This document shows positions 1 through 12,540 of a DNA stretch of 64,000 bases, in pieces. The notes below the pieces were generated by a model. It saw only the letters and a list, made by a program, of their open reading frames with translations, did no database searches and was not told the DNA's origin. The translations under genes and the position numbers were made by a program. The stretch covers positions 3,983,001-4,047,000 of the forward strand of contig NC_081821.1 in NCBI RefSeq assembly GCF_030704535.1. Direction: 5' to 3'. This stretch comes from Vitis vinifera (taxonomy: Eukaryota > Streptophyta > Magnoliopsida > Vitales > Vitaceae). Within the stretch, counting starts at the first letter, position 1; each line of letters begins with the position of its first letter.

Positions 1-990
1 GGCTTGAGGCTTGGGGAATTTTTTGCCAAGACCGATGTAACTTTTGATGAGAATTTTATTTAGCTGGTTAATTATGTATGTTAGGGCCCCTTTCATGGTA
101 AAATGTGACTAAAATTTCTCCTTTGTGAACATTGGGTGTGATGCAAATGATATCAGACAAATAAAAAAAAAATGGCGGTTGATAACTCAATATGCTTTTC
201 TTCATTTGGGAAAATAGTCAAAATAGAACCATTTAATCCAACTTTACAGGAAAATTATATGTTAAATGTTGCCTATGAGTTAATTTTCTGCCGGGAAGTA
301 AGCCTTGGCTGACATACCCTCATAATATAGAATCTATAAATTTATTCATTTGGTTGAATGTTTAAGATGAAAAAGGATCACCTGATATTGTAACATCTCT
401 TTGGATTCCCTTCAGTATGGCATGATTGATCCATAAAGGTTCAACAATATAATAAACTAAAAAAGCAACGTTATGAGCCAAGTCTGGAGTGAGGCCCAGG
501 CTTTTGGCAGACTCTAGCCTGTTCCAGGATCTGAGGAGGAGCCAATTTTTGTTGAGCTCGATATGGGCATTATCTGGTGGGAGCTAAATGGCTCTTCTCA
601 TGCCATGTTCTGGGTCACATTGGTTTCAGATTCTTTTAATCCCTGATATACATGATCTTGGCAGTTCTATTATTGTGTGCTACTACATCTTAATAGTTGC
701 ATATAATAAGGGGTACTGAGCTTGTCTCATATACTGTTGCTCAAAACATCTTAAATTTTGTTAAAGATATTCTTTTTTTATGCTTGGTTTATGTTTCAGA
801 ATTAACTATGGTTATCTGATTCATCTTTCAAGTCTCGCCTGACAAACAACTTAGTAGTTGTTACTCTAGAGTGGGCTCTCAAATAGCCAGGTCACTTTCA
901 AGAGAAATCTCTTTCCAAGGAACCAACTATGCTTTTTGGTGATGGCTAACCATGTTGTCTCCTATTATATACATATATTGATAGGACAAA

Positions 991-1010
991 TATTATTATT
1001 ATTATTATTT
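991..1010. repeat. (ATT)n microsatellite
   Basis: About six uninterrupted ATT units. A simple repeat inside the presumed intron. Confidence 0.8.
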
Positions 1011-2542
1011 TGCCCCCACTCAGACTTGAACCTGGTACTTCCTACAATCCCACTCCACTCCTTACCGCTCCATTTTATATTTTGATCCTACCTTGAAGCA
1101 TATTTGGTTTTAATAAAGTCAAATTGAAGTTTGTATCTCTCCATCTTTTTGCAATCAACTGGTTCTTAGGAATTAGGAATTTTGGCATCAATTTGGAGAT
1201 GACATGCAGATCCAATTGTAAATAAATTTTAGACATTGGTGAGGTGTTACTATGAGCATAGAGCAAATAGATGTGCTTCCTGTTTTTGGTTATTTAATTT
1301 TTTATTTTGGATAAAATTGAAAACTGATTTCTGTTTCTCCTTCATGGATATGGTACTCAGAAGACAATAACAATGCCACGTATCCCCATTTTTTTGGGTT
1401 CTACAAAACATAATGTGAGATCTAAGGACAAAGACATACTTGTTTTCAACCTTATTCATATACCCAAGTTGTGGTTTTCATGGATTAAGTGATACAAGAT
1501 CAGTGAGAGGGCTTCTTGTCTGGGATTTGGGTTTCTTCTGTTTCAACATACTGATCTCTTGGTCCCAAGGGTGTTACATCTCAATCCCCATTCCCACCTT
1601 TTCAATTTATTTAATTCGAAAAGTAACATTTAGCTTATAAAGTAAAAGCTAATTGTCTTTTTTTTTTTTTTTCATCTAAGAATGGTAAAGTTTGTCCTGT
1701 GTAGGTGATAAAATTTTTTATTACACCTGCATAACTGTTCTTAGTCCTGTTTCATGTTATGATGATTTGATCAATTTGTCCTAGTATCTTGAACTTATGG
1801 TTATGATATTGAAGTTGTGTTATATATTGAGCATGCTAAAACCAAAGAAGGAACATAATGATGAGAATTTTTGGTAGTTCTTTCTTGCATCGGTTAGGTT
1901 TAGGAAGTGCACATTTGTTTATATATTAGATTAGCACTTAGAATATATTTTAATGTTGCTTTATGAACAAATCACCAATATGTATAGATTAAAAAAAGAA
2001 AATTTTTAGTTTATGTCCATCCTTTAACTCAAATAAATTTCACTAATAAAATTAATCTTATCCATACTATTATACAAACCATCCTTGCTTGTCAACCTTC
2101 CAAGTCGACCTTATCATTTCAAAATTCCTTAATGTAAAAGAAGTCTTTTATTATCAACTTCTAAGGAGAGGAGCAAGCATCCTTTGTTTTTTAACTTTCT
2201 TATCTCAAAATTTCTGGTTTCTTAATGTGAAAAGATCTTTTTTTTTTAATCCTCAACTTCAACTACTAAAAGAGTCTATATCAAGTATTATTTTCTATTT
2301 TCTATTTTCTTTTCACAAAATTCTTATGATCAAATTCCTCTATGTAAAAAATGTTTTTTTAATCTTCAACTTCTATTAAATAATGCATTCATTGTCTGTA
2401 TCTTCTAAATTTTGTATCTTTCAAAATTACCATTTTCCTTTACTTTTTTGTTTAATCCTCAACTTTCTAGGAGAAGAAATATCTATCTAGTATCTACATA
2501 TTCAAATTTTTGTATATTGTTTTTTAAATTTCAGTTATTCTA

Positions 2543-2870
2543 AGGCCATGTTTGGTAACTTTTTTCGAAATATTTTTTGAAAAACGGTTTTTTAAAACCA
2601 CTCTATGATGTTTTATAAAACAAATGTCTATTCAGAAACTTGAAAAATTTTTAAATATGTTTTAGAAATAACTTTTATTTTTTGAAACAACTCTAAAAAA
2701 AGAAGTAAAAACCAACTAAAATATGTTCTCTGAAAACATATTGTTTTCTGTTTTTAAAGGCAGAAAACTATTTTATGTTTTTTGGTTGTCAAATGTATTT
2801 TCCTTTTCTTTTTTTTTTTGTTTTGAAAAATAGAAAAATATTTTCTAAAACAGTTACCAAATAGGATCTA
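2543..2870. mobile_element. MITE-like element, family B
   Basis: The ends form imperfect terminal inverted repeats: a left end containing TTTGGTAACT and a right end containing AGTTACCAAA. The interior has the family signature order: paired poly-T/poly-A near-palindromes, GTTTTATAAAAC, CTCTGAAAACA, then TGAAAAATAG. Related copies occur at 13362-13741, 20081-20440, 49250-49680 (inverted), 56450-56800 (inverted) and 57000-57236. It has no coding capacity. The superfamily is not assigned because no clear target duplication was seen. Confidence 0.6.
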
Positions 2871-4365
2871 AACTTTCACTAAAGGAGGTTTCTATGTTTC
2901 ATATTCCATCTTCCTATTAAGTATTTTTAGCTCTTAATTTTGTATATAATTTTTAAATTTTGTAAATGCAAAAGAATATTTTTAATTTTTTAATTTTATT
3001 TTTAATTTTATTATTCTAGTCTTTCATCAAAGGAGGTTTCTATGTTTCATTTTTATCTCCTAGAAGTATCCTTATTTTCTAAGTTTCTTATATTTCTACT
3101 AAAGTGAATAGTCTTTTGCCTTGCACCCTAAATTTTCTTTCTTACCATGATATTTCAGTTTGTCCACATCCGGTGCCAAAATCCTTTTCACAAAATTTTG
3201 TAATGAGGGTATCAACTAGTACACAAAGTAGGCTCTCTAAACTCCTTCAATTTCTACTAGAATTTTTTCTTATTTTCAACTCCATGTCTATTAATGTTTT
3301 AATTGTTTTTCCCTCTAGGACTTTGAGTTTGGCTTTTCATTCTCTTCTGTAAATATTACTTTTATTATTTTCATTAAAACACTTCTCCACAATTTTTAAA
3401 ATTTTATCAAATCCTAAAATTCTTATCACTTTAATTTTTTTCCCATTTTAAAAAAATATGGAGATATTTTATTTCGTCATAGGTGCAGTACTAAATTTGG
3501 AGATAAATATTATAGATGCAAAAACATTGGTGTGTTACCCTTGTAATTTCATATAACCAACAATCTTGGTTATTTCTTTTGAAATTCTTGTTCTTTCAAA
3601 ATTCTCTCGTATCTTATGGTTCGCTTTCATATAAGTATTAGTTGGTTTCTATATATTTGTTCTTTTACTTGCTTCTCACAACTTCTCAAAGACCTCTCAC
3701 TTGCTTCCTCTGTCTACACACCTCTCAACTTCTTAATTACTCTCATGTTCTGTCAGTCTTCTCAAACCTCTATAGATAAACCTTATCCAACTTCTTTGAG
3801 GATATGATGTTGGCCTTAACTTATTTGGAAAATATTATACACAATGTGATTGTCTACTTTTCTTCTATATTTGGTATACCCATCCGTTAAAAGGAACCCA
3901 ATCGGTAGTTGGTCTCTAGTTCTGTTTTGTTCCAACATAGAGAGGTCTGATCGTGGGCCACATAATCAGATTCCTTTTGATGCTAGGATAGAACAATTTT
4001 TAGTGGGTTCCTGAACTTATTAGGCACAGTTAACAGGGAAGTCTTGGATTTATTTCATGAACTTAGGTTGATTCCTGCCTCCATTACATTCCCATTTGGA
4101 ATGGGATGCTTTTAAATTTATATATTTTATATAAACCATATTGTTCCCCAGTAAGCCAATGAAATGGCAGACATTGGCTGCCCCTACCTAATATGATTAG
4201 TAACTATTACACCAAACAGCCATTATGGAAACTCAGATTATGCTACAAGTATATGCATCATGCCCTCAACCAGTATTTTTAAAGTCTATTAAGATTATGC
4301 TATATAACTTAAATGATTGTAAGGCTTCACAATCTTTACGCTTACCCCATGTTTGTTCTTTTCAG

Positions 4366-4762
4366 ATTGGAGGTTCACATTTAAGGACAGAGTTCAGTAA
4401 TCCTGCTGGAAGCTCCATGCAAGCGGACAGGGGATCTTCTGCCTGGATGCCTCCCCGTCATGAGAGTACAATGGGAACACAGATCCCAGGACCTCCACCA
4501 TTAGTTCCTGGGTTTGGCCCTAGCAACCCACCTCCACGCCCCCCAATGGTAATCTACCTACTCATGTTTTCACTTCCATGGTAAATTCTAGGGTTTCTTG
4601 TCAATGATTTGAAGATTTGTTTTGTTGATTGTGTAGTTAAACCCCGAGATGGAGAAGGCTTTGCTTCAGCAGGTAATGAGCCTAACCCCAGAGCAGATTA
4701 ATTGCCTGCCTCCGGAGCAAAGGCATCAGATTCTTCAGTTGCAACAGATGTTGCGGCAATGA
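4366..4762 (+). CDS. CSTF64: Cleavage stimulation factor 64-kDa subunit (CstF-64-like), C-terminal two exons
   Basis: Two exons are visible: 4366-4548 (acceptor TTTTCAG, donor ATG|GTAATC) and 4637-4762 (acceptor GTGTAG), ending in TGA at 4760-4762. Together they encode 102 residues. The first exon is Pro/Gly/Met-rich (motifs GPPPLVPGFGPSNPPPRPP). The second encodes the conserved C-terminal helical domain: LNPEMEKALLQQVMSLTPEQ, then the I-N-x-L-P-P-E-Q-R and I-L-Q-L-Q-Q-M-L motifs. This domain in CstF-64 / yeast Rna15 binds Pcf11 and symplekin-type partners during pre-mRNA 3'-end cleavage and polyadenylation in the nucleus. The RRM and hinge regions expected upstream are outside the window. 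Both exons start and end on codon boundaries, so the splice is phase 0. The family assignment is from the C-terminal motif, recalled from family knowledge. Confidence 0.88.
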
Positions 4763-5558
4763 AATAATAGAAGTTAGATGTTTCAGGAGGAACAAAATCG
4801 CTGCCCCATACTCATAGGCCCCTTGTTAGACATAACTCACAACTATGTTGAAGAACTTCTGTTTTTTAGACCGTGCTCTGCCTTTGCCCTTTTTGAGGTT
4901 ACCAAATTTGTATTTTCTTTGCCATATGCGTTTACCTCAATACCAGTCTAATGGTGACTGATTTCAGACACATCATGACTTCAGAATCTTGGGACCTGCA
5001 CATTTTGGCAGCCATGTTGAATGGCATATGATTGAGAATTTCGCATTTTTTTTTGTGCAGTTATGTTTTAGTTCTAATTTTTTATGAGTAGATTCTCAGC
5101 GGCTATGTTGAATGAAGCATAATTAACAATTAGGTCTAAAGACCTTAATGCATGGCTGATAGAATTTTGGTTGGCAGACTGAAAGGAACTACTATCCTTT
5201 CAAAAGTATTGTTGACAATAGGTCTTTTATTCTGAGTGTGAGAGAAAATATATTCAGGAAGATGGGAAGATTTTATGACAGATGCGTTGAGAGTGAAGAC
5301 AGATTTCCAACTCATTCTGCAATGCTCCACCGCAGCAGGGATGATACAACCCAAACTGAATGCTCTTTTCTTTTGGTACGTGGAATGGATCGTCTAGATT
5401 CTCTGTTCTTCATTGAATGACAGTTTAGAAATTTCTACGTACGAGGCTCTAATATTTTGTCAAAAGCTTTCGTATTTTCGGGTTGTTGATATGTAGATTA
5501 GAGTCTAGACCAATAACATTTCAATCTTGGTCCGCTTTCTTAGGCCAAAGATGAGAGT
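4763..5558 (+). other. 3' UTR and downstream flank of the CstF-64-like gene
   Basis: AT-rich non-coding sequence. The first few hundred bases are probably the 3' UTR, but no unambiguous poly(A) signal position was fixed. Two overlapping short frames near 5145-5420 on opposite strands resemble no family I know and are treated as chance. The stretch ends at the target duplication of the large LTR. Confidence 0.4.
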
Positions 5559-5563
5559 CCTTC
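5559..5563. repeat. Target-site duplication CCTTC, left
   Basis: CCTTC directly precedes the TGTAGACCCC end of the LTR and recurs directly after its ...GGGGTCCACA end at 11119-11123. A 5-bp duplication is the expected product of Ty3/gypsy-type integration. Confidence 0.85.
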
Positions 5564-8500
5564 TGTAGACCCCCTCAACTAGGGGCAGGTTTGTTTATTT
5601 TTATTTTCATTCATTTTCTTTTTTCTTTTTCTTTTTCTGCTTTCTTGATCCACCCGAGGACGGCTGGAAGAAAGGGGAAGAGGAGAAGGACAGACCTGGG
5701 GGGACGGCTGGAAGTGAAAGGAGGGAGAAAGAGCTATCCTTAGGCGGCTGGAGGGGACAGTAGCAAGGGAGATGGCTTGTTGAGGAAGACAGAACAGAAA
5801 AGAAAGGGAGAGATATCTGATTGGCGAGGGCAAGGATTTTTGGTAGGGTTTTTCTAGCTTGGGCAAGAGGCTAAGGAGGGTGAGGTTTCCATTGCCGGTT
5901 GTGAGGAGGGTTCGAAGGGTAGTCTTTTGAAAGATGTTTTTGAGCTGAACACCTTCCAGTGAGGTGATAAAAACAGAGTTTGAAGTCAGACAAGTTCTCG
6001 TTTGTAAGGAGGTTTTTCAGGTATGGTCTATGTTCAATATCTTTTTCATCTTGCTTCTGGATATCCATGAGTTTCTAGTTTGGTGCTTGAATGTGTTTGT
6101 TGGGTTTTTCAGTTTGTTTTTCTTGTATTTAGGTTTGCTTGCTTCTGCCTCATGTTTGATTTCTAACCGGTTTTATATACCCTGTTTTGAGATCTCTCAT
6201 GAGATTCCCACCTTTGCTTTTGTTTTAAAACTCATTTTGAAATCTTTCTTGGACTGATCTTGCACCCGAGCTCGTTGTTGGATACATCATATGAGGCCTG
6301 AATGAACTCTTTTCATTCTCTACTGTTTGTGCCTTGTTTTGCTGCCATTCCCCTGTTCTGGGAATTACATCCATGGCACGTATCAACCTTCTCACCTCTG
6401 CCTGAGAGAGCAAGAAATCGCCAGGGATATATTCTCACGTTGAAAGCAACTGGGAGCGTGGACTGGAGCTTGCTGTTAACTATGCCATACGGAGCCACTC
6501 ATCGGCAATAAAGGAAGAATAACCATAGCCGAAGAGTCTCTGGAAAAGTCTTAATGCTTCGAAAAGCTCTACCGTCATTTCATGTTGCCGGATCAATGGA
6601 TATTATAAGAAGAAATCTGGTCATTGCAGTTTGACTTATCTGAATGCAACAAATAGGTGTTTAATCTGGGCGTTATGAAGCTAGAACAGATTTAAGAATC
6701 TGGTGGGATATATACAGACTTGAACCATGAAGCTCACGAAAAGACTCAGTCAGTGTGTAAAGTCATCATAAAAAGCAACGGATAAAGCTGCTACTCTCTG
6801 CTCAATGTTGATGAGTTCGCTCTTCCTGCAAGACATGCCATCATTTCTATGCTCATTCCCATCAACCTCCATACACTTCTCTTCCATAACAACCATGCAA
6901 ATCTGGCCACCTCACCACTTGTCTACTACCCAACCCGTCCCTACCTTTCTCTCTCTAAACCCCACCATACACCCATTTCATGTTAATGCCCTTAAACTCA
7001 TTCTATGTTTGCCACCTTGTCTCACTAGCTTTTCATACCCATCTCTTCATGCCGTTCATCCCCCGTACCATGCAAGGACCTCCCCAAACCCACCTCCAAG
7101 CCCTCCATTAAAGTCCATTTTCTGCCATGTCTAAGCTCCATGTGGAATCATTCCATGCATGAGACGCCATGCCAAGCTCATCGTCCTCCGAATACCCATA
7201 ACCATTGAAGCACGACCCTCATGCCTATCCCCACCACCTTTGCATGGCCATACATGGCCCTTTCTATTCACTTCTTCATATCCATTGTCACCCACCATAC
7301 CCATCAAACCATCCCACTAAGCCTATTTTCCCCACTCTAAACTTTCTTCATACCCCTTAACCCATTTCATCTTTCATTCGCATGCTTCCTCTCTCTACAC
7401 CACGTGCCATCTCAAACCCGTTTTCTTCACTCATCAAGCCCATTTCTTTCATCAATCCTCATGCACGCATGGCATCATCACCCTCCCCCCGCGGTTCCTG
7501 TTCGCCCACACCACCGGCAGCCCTCCACTTCCCAACCAGTCCGGCCATCTCTCTACGCTCATTTTTTTCTTTTTGCTGGGTGAGTGACGCGAGTAGGAGC
7601 TTTTCTGTTGCCTTCCTAGCGCCGCCGGAGGACTTTAAAGGCCGATCCCATGGGCTAAATCCCACTGGCAGCTACTCCGCCGTCTCAAAGCCGCCACCCT
7701 TTCCCTCTCATCTATGTTGCTGATGGTGGAGACCTCATCTGAGGGTGACGCCCAGCTGGAGATGGCTGCCTTGGGCTTGCCCATGCATGGCAGTGGACTT
7801 GGGCTTAAGTTGGAGCCCAGGCCCAAGCTCTGATGGTGATGGTGTTTTGGGTTTGCTCTTGGTGACAGTTTTGGGCCTGGTTGGAGCCCAAGCCCAGTTG
7901 CATCGATGAAGGGCCTCATGCCTCCTGTGCTATTCACTCCCATGGCCCATACCCATTTTAGGATAGCCCATTTGGCTACTCCACTCCTAAATAAGTTTTT
8001 TTTTAACCTCTAATTTAGTAATTTATCAAGTCATTTTTTCGTTTTCATTTTTTATCTTATTTCGTTCTACCAACTTAGTTAACTCAAACTTAAAGACAAC
8101 TAAAAGATAAATTATTATTATTAATCATATTTTTATCTCGAAATTCATACTATTCAATTTCGCTAGTTTAAACATTATGGTTGTTAATTATTATTATTAC
8201 TTCATATGTATCGGTTTATCATCTTTTAAAAAAAATAATCTCATTCCTTAAAGTTAAATTCTAATCTTTCAAGAATCCCATATCTTAATCTAATTTTTCT
8301 ATAATCCGTTTAGATCTCATTTTCATCAATTAAGAATTGCCTTCACGTATTTATCTAGCTATTTAAAGTCCAATCCTTCAAAAATCCAATGTCATATTTT
8401 AATTTTCAAACCCCTAAAAATTTCACTATTCTTTTTATTCGGTTTAAATGTTATTTCGTTAATTAGTATTATCATCCTATATTAGCTACTTATTCAAAAT

Positions 8501-11118
8501 TCAATCCTTTAAAAAGATCCAATGTCATAATCTAATTTTCAATCCTAAAATTCTACTATTTGGCTAAATGTTATTTTCTTCAATTTGAGTTAGTATCCTA
8601 TATTCATTTACTTATTTAAAGTCTAATCTCTTGAAAATCTAACTCCCTAACTTAATTTTTCAATTCTAAAAACTCCGCAATTCGCTTAAATCTTATTTTC
8701 ATTAGAACTATTCTCTCCTATTTCCCTGTCTATTTAAAGTCTAATCCTTCGAAAATCCCGTGTCTTAACCTAATCTTTTTCAATAATTCGTTTAAACTTT
8801 ATTTTCATCAATTAGAATCATTATCCCATATTTATTTTTAGTAATCTAATCTTTCAATAATCCGTTTAAATCTTATGTCCATCAATTGGAATTATTATCC
8901 TATATTCATCTATCTATCTAGTCTAATCCTTCGAAAATCCCATGCTTTAATTTAATCCTTCAAATATTCGTTTAAATCTTATTTTCATCTATCAGGATTA
9001 TTATCCCATATTTATCTATTTATTTAAAACCTAGTTCTTCAAAAATCTCACATCTTAATTTAATTTTTCAATCATAAAAATTCTACAATTCGTCTAAATT
9101 TTATCTTCACCCATTATAATCATTATTCCATATCTATTCAAAGTCCAATCTTTCGAAAACCCCTCTGTCTTAATTCAACTTTCGATCCCAGAAATTCCAT
9201 TATTCGTCTAAATTTTATTTTTGTTAATCAGGATTCTTGTTCCACATCTATTTATTTGTATAAGGTCCAATTCTTCAAAAATCCCATTTTTGAATTAAAA
9301 CTTCAATCCCAAAAATCCTGCTATCCATCTTTATTCGCCTAAAATATTATTCTCGCTAATTAGTATTATAATCCCATACCTACCTATCTATTCAAAGTCA
9401 TATCCTTTAAAAATCCAACGCTCTAATTCGAATTCCCAATTAGAAAAATTCCACTATTCTCCTTTTTATTTGTTTAAACATTATTTTCGTTAATTAGTAT
9501 CATTATTCCGTGTTTATTTGTTTATTTATTTCAATCATTAAAATTTAACTCTTCAAAACCAGATCTCCAAATTTAACATTTAGACTCAGAAATTCCACCA
9601 TTCACTTTTATTCATTTAAATATCATCTTTGTTATCATTATTATAAATTCCACGTTTACTTATTTCTTCCTTCCAAAAATTCCAATAACTGGAGTTCAAT
9701 TATTCAAAGATCCGACTTTCAAACTTAATTTTCAAAATCCCACTATTCACTTTCATCCGTTCAAATATCATTTTCGTAAAAATCCGATTTTCCAATTTAA
9801 TTTTCAATCTCACAAATCTCACTATTCACTATTCATCCGTCCAAATATCGTTTTGATTAACTAATAACGTTATTCCATATTTACCCATTTATTTCTCTTA
9901 AAAATCTCAATCATTAAAGTCTAATTCTTCAAAAATTCCGATTTCTAAATTTAGCTATCTAAAATTCCAAGTGTCCTATCTCCGAACCTAATTTTCAGTT
10001 TTCCATGCTCCAATTCTCGTATTTATCCCACTACTTATTATTATCATTATCATTATCATCTTATTCGTTATTTCTATAAAGTCCGCCTTCAAATGATTTT
10101 CGAGATTTCCAATTTTTACACATCAACTTTCATAATTTCTATTTCTCAAATAACTTACGATTCTGATCTCCTTCAAAATTCAACTCCCCAAAGTCTCAAT
10201 TTTCGCAACTTAATCTTTCTGTAAAATCCCAAACCCTCAAATCGTTTTCAAAATTCCAACCTCTTTCAAATTCAGTTTCTAAAAATTCTCATTCTCACAT
10301 TCAATCTCTAAAAGTCTAATCTCCAAATAAACTCTAAAACTCCAATTTTCTAATAATCTTCGAGACTTCATTTTCCAAATAAATCTCTAAAAATCCAATT
10401 TTCTCTCGAACACTTTTAATTCCACTCCGATTTCTAAATAATGTTCTATTTCTTTTAATTTTTACAAGCAAGAATGATGAATCTTCATAATTCCGAAATA
10501 ATGGGATTCGTGAGATTAATTCACGCAATATAAATCGGGCTTTGGTGGGGCCCAACATATGTGATTTCCTTATGATTGATTGATTGTTTGTTTGATTTAA
10601 TTGTCATGCATTGATCGATTTTATTTTGCTCTATGACATGCTCGAAATTATTCCTTAATTGTGCGCTAACCTCACTTCGTGATAGCGCATTGTGGCTCGT
10701 CACCCAGGTACGTATCTATTCCCATTCTGGTATTTCTATATGCATGTTTTGATTTTCATATGTGCATGATAGTTCTGGGTATTCACTGTTTTACGCGTCC
10801 ATTGCCATGATTGCTTCATTTTATTAGTAGAGACCCGACTTTAGGGACTTAGAGGGGTGCTACGGTCTTTACCGTACCTTCCCGATAAGTAACCTGACCC
10901 CCGAACCCGATCCGGTTTTTCACAGACCGCCTTTTCCAAAATAAGGAGTCACACTTAGGGTTTTTCTTTCTTATTTTGTTTACCCTTTAAAAATAAAACA
11001 AAAATAAGTGGCGACTCCAAGTCATTTTCAAATAATCAATAAAATCAATTTTCAAATAAAAAAAATCGAGCTCGCCATCGAGTGGGAAACGTATTGAGCA
11101 CGAAATGCGGGGTCCACA
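5564..11118. mobile_element. Solo giant LTR of a Ty3/gypsy-like retrotransposon (5,555 bp)
   Basis: The segment starts TGTAGACCCC and ends GGGGTCCACA, a near-perfect terminal inverted repeat (one mismatch) of the TG...CA type. It is bracketed by the 5-bp duplication CCTTC. No gag, protease or polymerase motif appears in any frame, and no second copy of either end lies inside, so a single LTR left by LTR-LTR recombination is the simplest reading. The last ~300 bp carry AGGGGTGCTACGG...CTTCCCGATAAG...ACCCCCGAACCC and GTGGCGACTCC blocks that I associate with plant Tat/Ogre-like LTRs, whose LTRs can reach about 5 kb. It could instead be a large non-autonomous element; a genome search for paired copies would decide. 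Its orientation is probably + from the position of the conserved 3' block. Confidence 0.75.
8080..9980. repeat. Degenerate ~120-bp tandem array inside the giant LTR
   Basis: A recurring unit runs: [AT]TTATCCCATATTTATCTATTT, then AAAGTCTAATCCTTCAAAAATC, a TCTTAATTTAATTTTCAATC block, AAAATTCCACTATTCG, then TTTAAATCTTATTTTC. Anchor positions of the ATCCCATA-like block fall near 8340, 8467, 8590, 8711, 8821, 8892, 9001, 9122, 9240, 9370, 9505 and later. Spacing is therefore mostly 110-135 bp, with one short unit. Units are heavily mutated. Nothing else coding is present. Confidence 0.6.
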
Positions 11119-11123
11119 CCTTC
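11119..11123. repeat. Target-site duplication CCTTC, right
   Basis: Perfect match to 5559-5563, immediately after the LTR end. Confidence 0.85.
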
Positions 11124-12100
11124 CCTTACCGTCCGGCGCGAGTCTCGGTGATTCAAAAGAGACCTACTGGATTCTCCTTCGCAGAGTCTTGTCTTCTTCG
11201 ACATGTGGGCTGGGCCGAGCATATGCTTGAGGGCAGCCATTGCCCAGTGGAAGCAACTGTGGAAGCACCTGAGCAAGCTCAAGCCTTAAAAGTGAAGTGA
11301 TCAGGGGATTTACCTGAGCAAAGGGGTGCAGCTGTGGAAGCACCTGGAAGTAGGCCACTGTGGCAGGCAGCTAAGAGCGCTGCTGATGAAGTGAGCAACT
11401 GAGTAAGCTGTTTAGTGTGTGTGATTGTGTGGCAGAGAATGCTCTGTTGCTGAGAACCATGGTGGCCATGTGTCTTCAGGACATTAACCAAAAATGGGGC
11501 CGGACCAGGTGTTAAAAACATGTGGCAGCTGCTTAAACCAGCAGCTTGCTTGTGCTGGGGGGCGGTTCTGTCATGGAATTTTTAACTAATGGATAGCTTG
11601 ATATATTTTAAAGTGGTTGACACTCAGAAGTCAGAACTCTTAATGCCTGCTGACTATTCTAAGGATTTTGTATACTGTTCATTTAATTTGAGATATTACT
11701 CGCATTTCTTGAAACTGACGTTATAAATGCCCAACTTTGTAACAGAACATACCTCTCCAGAGCTTGGCTCACCTTCATATATCTTCATCTACTTCTTTGA
11801 CATCTAATAATCTAAAAAGTATGGTGATGCCAGCAACTTTTGGCTGTAAGGAAAATAGAACATGTGTAGAAGATGCAAATCAAAGGAAGAGATAATGAGG
11901 CCATGGTGGAGATTCCAAAGGTCCAATTAATGAGCCCTGTGTTAGTGCAGCTCTAAAACAGGGTGGAGATTCTCCTTCTCTTTTATAGTTCCAATCCCTT
12001 TGAGTTCAATCTTCAACTGTTTGCTTGTGAGAAAATATTCTAAAATTGAAGCCTTGCTTCTTCCCTACAGCATGCTGGCAGGATGCCAGGAACAGGGCTG
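11124..12100. other. Unassigned intergenic DNA
   Basis: Mixed-composition sequence without a recognisable gene. TGGAAGCACCTG occurs twice close together (about 11258 and 11335). A short block at 11818-11905 is similar to 14590-14660. Open frames at 11052-11521 on both strands overlap one another and show no known motif. Confidence 0.4.
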
Positions 12101-12129
12101 TCCCCACCTTTATTTTAATATTCACTCAT

Positions 12130-12540
12130 CCCTTTATCGAATAGTTTCTTAATTATCTTTTCAAAATTTTAGTGATTTTAGAAAATATTTTTAATTTAAA
12201 AAATATTTTTAAAAACAAAATTTTAAGTGTATAACAAATTTTAGAAAACACTTTTAAAAAAAATTACTTATAATATTTTTTTTTAGAGAAATACTAAAAG
12301 TGTGTGTAATAATAATTTTAGGAAATGTTTTCAACTTTTTTTTTTTTTTTATATTTGAAAGATAAAAAGTTTAATATATAAAAAAAATGTAAAAACACAT
12401 CTTAAAATCACTATTAAACATATTTTTAATAAATGATTTTTCTAAAAACACTTTAAAAAAAATATTTTTATTAAAAATACTTCGATTAAAAGTAGTGTTA
12501 AAAGCACTTTTATTATTATTAAAATTTTTATTTTAACAAG
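12130..12540. mobile_element. AT-rich MITE-like composite (family C with a nested family A copy)
   Basis: Very AT-rich, with many inverted AAACACTTTTAA / TTAAAAGTGTTT type motifs. In the middle (about 12302-12421) is a family-A-like unit: left end GTGTAATAATAATTTTAGGA, right end CTTAAAATCACTATTAAACA. The same C-then-A arrangement recurs near 53760-54360. Boundaries are approximate. Confidence 0.45.

Larger units (their letters stand above)
1..4365 (+). other. Intron (3' part) of the CstF-64-like gene, non-coding
   Basis: No stretch with a convincing coding signal was found on either strand. The region ends in a polypyrimidine tract and AG at 4364-4365, after which an in-frame exon of the CstF-64-like gene begins, so it is most simply read as the 3' part of a very long intron. 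That reading is inference, because the upstream exons lie outside the window. It holds an (ATT)n run at 991-1010, a MITE-like element at 2543-2870, and AT-rich DNA. Short open frames in it look like chance. Confidence 0.5.

Noticed and set aside
5579..5866. 95-codon minus-strand Ser/Pro/Lys-rich frame near the left end of the giant LTR
   Set aside because: Purine/pyrimidine-biased DNA just inside the LTR end, no family resemblance.
6800..7943. Several open frames of about 100 codons in the GC-richer part of the giant LTR
   Set aside because: Frames occur on both strands, are Pro/Ser/His-rich from simple composition, and lack gag or pol motifs.
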